Shown here piece by piece: positions 20,957 through 25,125 of a DNA stretch of 25,125 bases. Source of the stretch: Phoronis ovalis (taxonomy: Eukaryota; Phoronida; Phoronidae); assembly GCA_028565635.1 (NCBI GenBank), contig JAOXYB010060167.1:1-25125 (forward strand), given 5' to 3'. The notes beneath the pieces were generated by a model. The model ran no database searches. It saw only the letters and a program-made list of their open reading frames with translations, and had not been told where the DNA came from. A program made the position numbers and the translations under genes. Positions within the stretch are counted from its first letter, which is position 1; every line of letters starts with the position of its first letter.

Positions 20957-22739
20957 ACAATTTTTGTTGAACACAGGTGGGAATTTTATAATATTTTGAG
21001 TTCAAGTGCGTAATGCTTCTTCTATTTTTACTTATTTCAAGCACGGTTATCATTCCTAATTTTTAATTTAACCAAGAAAGATAATCTTGCTTACTTTCAT
21101 TTAACGTTTGTACAACAACTCACTGGCATAAATATTTTAAACTTTTATCCATAAAACACAAATAAAATGGCGCATACATATATTTATTTATGCACCAACC
21201 GGGTAGCAAAGGTTAAAATACATTTAAAAAATAATAAAAATTGTTCAAAAGACTATATCTTGAAAACTTGATAATTACCGATCGATGCAAACGGGAAACC
21301 TATGACGGAAACAAAGACAATCTATACTAAAAATCAAAACGGTGTTCGCATGAAAACTTTAGGTAACACGTATAGAGGCAAATATTCAGATGTGACAATC
21401 AAATTTATCGGATAATTAGTTCTAAAATTAAATTTCCATATTTTTTATTCAATAAAAAATAATAAAATGCTTGGTCATAATAAATTGCGTAATATAAGCT
21501 CTACCTTTGTTAAATCTGTTTTGCTAAAATATAAGCATTGATCTTGGTTCGTGACATGTTGTGATTATACCTCGAAACAAATCGCTTATTTCCAAAAAAT
21601 AACAAATAAGAAGATTAAAATTGGATATTACCTACCTGGGACAATAGGTATATAAATGCAGAAATTAAAGCCAGTTTCATATTTTTCCAATTCAGATATT
21701 TTGCCGTTTCTCATATTTGCATCAAGAAGCATTGATTAATGGGGATAGCAGAACCCTGTTTTTATTTATTATAAGGTTTAAGCAAATGTGCAATCCTACG
21801 GTTGAGCTTCAACATTAAACAATAAAATATAGATTACACAATCACTGTGTACTTACTAATCAGCAAGGTAGCTCTTTAAACTTTGTGGCTAAAGGAATAC
21901 TGTCATAAACTTGTTATTGCATTTGCAAGCACTGTGACATTCTGATCTTATGCTAGACTAGGTCCATTTAATACATAATAAATTATTATCTATTTTTATC
22001 ATCGATCACTATTTTCAGTGCAGCAAATGCCTTCTCAAAGCAATGATAAAATGTGTTATTGCCATGATTCCTTGGTTACTCGTAATATATGTAGAACACT
22101 TTTTCCACATGGTTTAACACTAACTATTAACACCTTTGGTGACAAAAAAGTTGTGACTAATAATCAAAATTGTCACAAATGGCTTTTTTTTACCCTAGGC
22201 TTGTCAAACCTCAAATATCATATCTTTAACTATAAGAGTCTTCAGTTCGAGATATAGCTTAGTGAAAATTGGAAGATCAATAAATTAATTGAAAAAATGC
22301 CAAAAAATAAAAATAAAACTTTTTACTACCAAAATAATCTCAAAGGTCATCTATAATACTTCGATATAACTCAATACAATACTTTTGGAACAGTTTGAAC
22401 AAATTTCAAAATTTAATCTTTGACCTCAAGGTCAACAATGGCCTACCCCAGGGATATCACCCGACACGTCAAGTACCAAGTTCCTAGCTGCAACCGTCTC
22501 TGAGGTATATAGCTTACTGAAAATTGGAAGAAGAAAGAAAACGTACAAAAACCAATAGGAGCAACCCTAATAATCAACTTTGAGATGATATAATATTAAA
22601 GAAATGTAAAACTGAACACTACTACATGGTACACGCACAATAAACGTTTCTAACATAGTCTGAGCCCATTTTCTATCTTGTTCCGTCGAAAAATAGTGTT
22701 TTAAAATCAACTCTGACAGTTTCACCCGGAACCGCTCAT

Positions 22740-22976
22740 ATGAAATGTGGGTAATATTGCTCGTTATAATTATAATTAATAAGTACAAGATGAACAGGGT
22801 GTTTATTTGAGGACCTGTACGTGACGCGCGTTACGTGTTTAGGGTAGGAAAATCAGCCAGTTAGGGTACCAATTTCGACATAGATATTACTAAGATAAAT
22901 TGCAAGAGTCCATTTTCAAACCTCCTTGACCACTTGTTCAGAGGCTTTTTGACGAGTATGATTACCCACATTTCAT
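22740..22976. repeat. Inverted repeat arms within a repeat fragment
   Basis: ATGAAATGTGGGTAAT at 22740-22755 is the exact reverse complement of 22961-22976, and partial matching continues on both sides (CTCA before the left arm, CTCGT after it). About 205 bases lie between the arms. Just beyond the right arm is a run of 12 C (22984-22995). Confidence 0.6.
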
Positions 22977-22998
22977 TTGAGTGCCCCCCCCCCCCGGC
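22811..22998 (-). repeat. G-tract/CGCG repeat, copy on minus strand
   Basis: On the minus strand the block starts with a G run then GGCACTC, and ends with ACGTAACGCGCGTCACGT. The copy at 24912-25030 has a G run, GGGCACTTGG and later GCGTAACGCGCGTT in the same order. The two share landmarks and spacing only loosely, so relatedness is likely but not certain. Confidence 0.4.
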
Positions 22999-24034
22999 AG
23001 TCTCCACATATTTATCATTATTCTACTGCCTATCACTTCATTTCGAACTAATATACGCAGCTGCTAGACAAACATCGACTAGAGTCAACTTCGCTTTAGC
23101 TGCGGCCGGTCACAGGGATCCGAGAACTCTCTCACTCAAGAGTTACAATCTCTTCTGGCTTTCTCTTGAATTGTGTGGTAAATCATCCGCGTACCCGTCG
23201 AATTTAACGATATGTTCACATTATCTGCCTTCGCACATTTTCTAGAAGACAACGAAGGTACCCGGCAAAAGTATTGTCAGTCTTGCTGAAGTGTAACTTG
23301 GCTCTCTTCAATTGTGTCTCTTTGTAGGCCTTTCATCGTTGCATAGGTGCCGTGAGCAAAATGTGCCAGTGTGAAATCTGATAATCTAACAAAAAATAAC
23401 AAAATTCATGGTCACAAAGTGAAAGCTGTTAATTATTACCGAATCGAATGTTACATTCTTATCATGACAATGCAAAAAGAAAGTCTGGAACTTTACCTAT
23501 AACATATTGAATCAGATGACGAAGCAGAAAATAATCTATAAAGTCAAGCGGTAATAATCCTTATTGTCTTTTTTTTTATTCGGAGAACTAATATAGTGGC
23601 ATTGAAATAATGTCTTGGTTATATGGCTGTAGAATTTTTTTCCTTTTACTGGATTTCACTATAAAATATGTGACACTATCTTCTGAACTGGGATTTAGTA
23701 AGATTAGTAAGGAGGCAAATCAATAAACAACGCATTTTTTCGCAGAAACATTGTAATTAAAATAATGAAAAAAAAAATATAAATAATAATTTACAAAAAA
23801 ATCCAAAAAGGACTTGAGCAAGTCTAATGTTGTGCAGTTCATAAACCAGTACTCAAATGCGTCTTAAAAGGTGTGCATGAATGTAATTTGTTATTATCAA
23901 AAAAGAATCTTAGAAAAAAACTCTGCTAAATGATTATAGTATTTTAATTTACTACTAATTAAAAGTTAGTTAAAATCGCATGAATGCTTAATGAGGCCCT
24001 TTCAAGGTCACAGCAGAAATGCTCTAGTAATCTA

Positions 24035-24081
24035 ATTGGTTGGGAATAGTCACGTGACAATTCATTTGCTCTATCCACGTG
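24035..24081 (+). promoter_or_regulatory. E-box pair with inverted CCAAT motif, SLC7 promoter
   Basis: GTCACGTGAC at 24049-24058 is a perfect ten-base palindrome and matches the CLEAR-type E-box bound by TFEB/MITF-family factors. A second CACGTG is at 24076-24081 and ATTGG (inverted CCAAT) at 24035-24039. They lie about 80-120 bases upstream of the likely leader exon. Confidence 0.5.
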
Positions 24082-24095
24082 AAATCTAGTGGGGC

Positions 24096-24114
24096 ACGTA
24101 GTGTTATACTACGT
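24096..24114. promoter_or_regulatory. Perfect dyad ACGTAGT-n5-ACTACGT
   Basis: Seven-base arms separated by GTTAT. It lies between the E-boxes and the leader exon, so it could be a factor-binding dyad. No known factor is assigned. Confidence 0.3.
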
Positions 24115-24158
24115 TGTGGTGTTAGTTTTATATTCATAATTTTCATCAATCTTTACAG

Positions 24159-24215
24159 AACTTGAAAATGATACCCAAGTGACTATAAGGCGGAACACCT
24201 GGAGTAAAGAACAGC
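24159..24215 (+). other. Probable 5' untranslated leader exon of the SLC7 gene
   Basis: A donor AACAGC|GTAAGA follows position 24215, and a matching acceptor (TTTATTGCAG) ends at 24427. The left limit is either an acceptor ending at 24158 (CTTTACAG) or a start site nearby. The exon contains a four-codon upstream frame (ATG ATA CCC AAG TGA). Confidence 0.4.
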
Positions 24216-24480
24216 GTAAGATATTTTAAAATTTATGTTTATAATCACCGCGAAATAAGATTTTTCTCTTAATTTTCCGTAACAACGTGAAACTGAAAAC
24301 ATGCTTTTCACCTTTTGTCTGTGTCTTTCTGTAGCTGCTCTCAATTTTTATATGCTACCCATTATAGTTAGACATTTAACCGGATTTAACACATTCCTTA
24401 TCTTAATATTTCGAATATTTATTGCAGATAATAGTCAATCCCCATATCAGATTTGTTTACAATTATTACGTTTTCTCAAC

Positions 24481-24489
24481 TGATGCAAT
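24481..24489 (+). promoter_or_regulatory. TGATGCAAT: C/EBP-ATF composite-like site at the start codon
   Basis: The nine bases equal the reverse complement of the amino-acid response element core (ATTGCATCA) that ATF4 with C/EBP binds. It overlaps the first ATG, an unusual place, so chance is a real possibility. Confidence 0.2.
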
Positions 24490-24714
24490 CCAAAATGGCA
24501 ACAAACAAAGCTAGTGGCGATAAAGAAACGAAATATGCAGAAGTTCCAGGTGACACAGAGAAAGCTTCTACAAGTACAGACGATTCCAACGAATCCAATG
24601 TCAATGGAAATAAACAACAAGCCATAAACCTCAAACCCAAAATTTCTTTGCTGAACGGCATAACTGTTATAGTAGGGTCAATTATTGGGTCTGGTATTTT
24701 TGTTAGCCCAACAG
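24483..24714 (+). CDS. SLC7-family amino-acid transporter, first coding exon (partial)
   Basis: The exon runs from the acceptor at 24427 to the donor ACAG|GTAAGC after 24714. Coding starts at the ATG at 24483 or, with better context (CAAAATGG), at 24495; an earlier TTG is not credible. It encodes 77 codons and one base. The first ~50 residues are a hydrophilic, Ser/Thr/Glu/Asn-rich cytoplasmic tail. Then [20 protein letters not shown] leads to [10 protein letters not shown], the conserved first membrane helix of LAT/y+LAT/xCT-type SLC7 proteins. Its GSG break contacts the substrate's amino-acid backbone in this family. Such transporters exchange amino acids at the plasma membrane as partners of SLC3A2-type heavy chains. 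Roughly 400 further residues lie beyond the window, so the subtype cannot be named. Confidence 0.85.
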
Positions 24715-25125
24715 GTAAGCCTATATGCTATATAATATTTCTATTTACATGTTATATTTTAAATTATTAGTTGGTGTCTTTATACATGTATGTTAAGAAT
24801 TAAATATATAAATAAATATACTGATAAATATATATATACTTTGAGTTGTTAGGTCAAGCCCAGACACCCCCAAAATAGCATACCTTGTAATTCAGCTGTT
24901 GGGATAATAAACCCCCGGGGAGGGCACTTGGGTCAAACAGTGGGTCCACATGCGCGAACGAAAAATCGCATGAAAGGGGTAGTCTTTTTTCAACCAAGCG
25001 CGTAACGCGCGTTCCGCGTTAAGAGTATATATTTAGCTAAATATTGGTAAATAGGGTAATGTTTTCAGCACGGAGCTACAGGCGCGTAAAAAGGGTATGT
25101 TTTTCGGCCATCAGATGAAAATCAG
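24715..25125 (+). other. SLC7 intron with AT-rich run and G-tract repeat
   Basis: After the donor the intron has an AT-rich region (24780-24840). From 24912 there is a repeat copy starting CCCCCGGGGAGGGCACTTGG, with GCGCGTAACGCGC near 24998. No exon is visible before the window ends. Confidence 0.5.

Larger units (their letters stand above)
19930..21900. other. Intergenic spacer upstream of the 24-exon gene
   Basis: AT-rich DNA between divergent genes. Apart from the short duplication at 20152-20249, the GACTTGAG word at 20281 and the hairpin at 20911-20956, no structure or coding exon is supported. Confidence 0.5.
21900..24000. other. Intergenic spacer upstream of the SLC7 gene
   Basis: Contains repeat fragments described separately. 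A phrase near TATAGCTTA(G/C)TGAAAATTGG occurs at about 22252 and again at 22508, a spaced duplication. TGACCTCAAGGTCA at 22421-22434 is an everted pair of nuclear-receptor half sites but may be part of a repeat. Open frames here lack family features. Confidence 0.4.

Noticed and set aside
22018-22257. 79-codon frame in the spacer
   Set aside because: Composition is ordinary, the start codon is non-ATG and there are no supporting splice or promoter signals.
22421-22434. Nuclear-receptor everted repeat TGACCTCAAGGTCA
   Set aside because: Likely part of a repeated sequence and far from either promoter; kept only as a note in the spacer entry.
22934-23245. 103-codon plus-strand frame
   Set aside because: It runs through a poly-C tract and repeat fragments, lacks family features and starts at a non-ATG codon.
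24453-24482. TTG-initiated extension of the SLC7 protein
   Set aside because: Non-ATG start with an implausible leader; two ATGs follow in frame.
24301-24483. 60-codon hydrophobic frame before the SLC7 exon
   Set aside because: It crosses the acceptor at 24427 and most likely lies in the 5' untranslated intron.
1-25125. tRNA, rRNA, CRISPR, bacterial operon or phage features
   Set aside because: No cloverleaf with a convincing B box, no regular spaced repeats, and gene structure is clearly eukaryotic.

Overview
The window looks like nuclear DNA from an invertebrate animal, probably marine. It is AT-rich and has one gene with many short exons bounded by GT..AG introns, one intronless leucine-rich-repeat/immunoglobulin receptor gene, the first coding exon of an SLC7 amino-acid transporter, and several old dispersed repeats. 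Nothing prokaryotic, no rRNA, no convincing tRNA and no CRISPR array is visible. The phylum cannot be fixed from this sequence alone.

Layout. 1-1770: repeat-rich upstream DNA with no supported coding exon. 1781-4189 (+): a single-exon type I membrane receptor of 802 residues with signal peptide, about 18 LRRs, LRRCT, one Ig domain, a membrane helix and a tyrosine-rich tail. The end of its coding sequence is tandemly repeated in the 3' flank, out of frame. 4300-6690: mostly featureless spacer with two weak plus-strand coding candidates. 6690-19789 (-): a 24-exon gene reconstructed here by matching splice phases. It encodes 917 residues: a helical N-terminal module, long coiled coils, a small Cys/His cluster and an alpha-helical C-terminal half. 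I do not recognise the family with certainty. The promoter has an RFX X-box-like half site and a YY1-like site, which fits a ciliary or centrosomal role, but that is inference. Its introns carry repeat copies related to ones near the window's left edge. 19930-24000: a spacer of about 4 kb between divergent genes, with a hairpin, short duplications and repeat fragments. 24159-24714 (+): the 5' end of an SLC7 light-subunit-type transporter, with a palindromic E-box (GTCACGTGAC) about 100 bp upstream of its likely leader exon. The gene runs off the right edge.

The three genes do not form an obvious pathway. The coiled-coil gene and the transporter gene are divergent, and the receptor and the coiled-coil gene are convergent. 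The points most worth following are the receptor with its repeated tail motif, the unassigned 24-exon gene, and the repeat families shared between the left flank and the introns.
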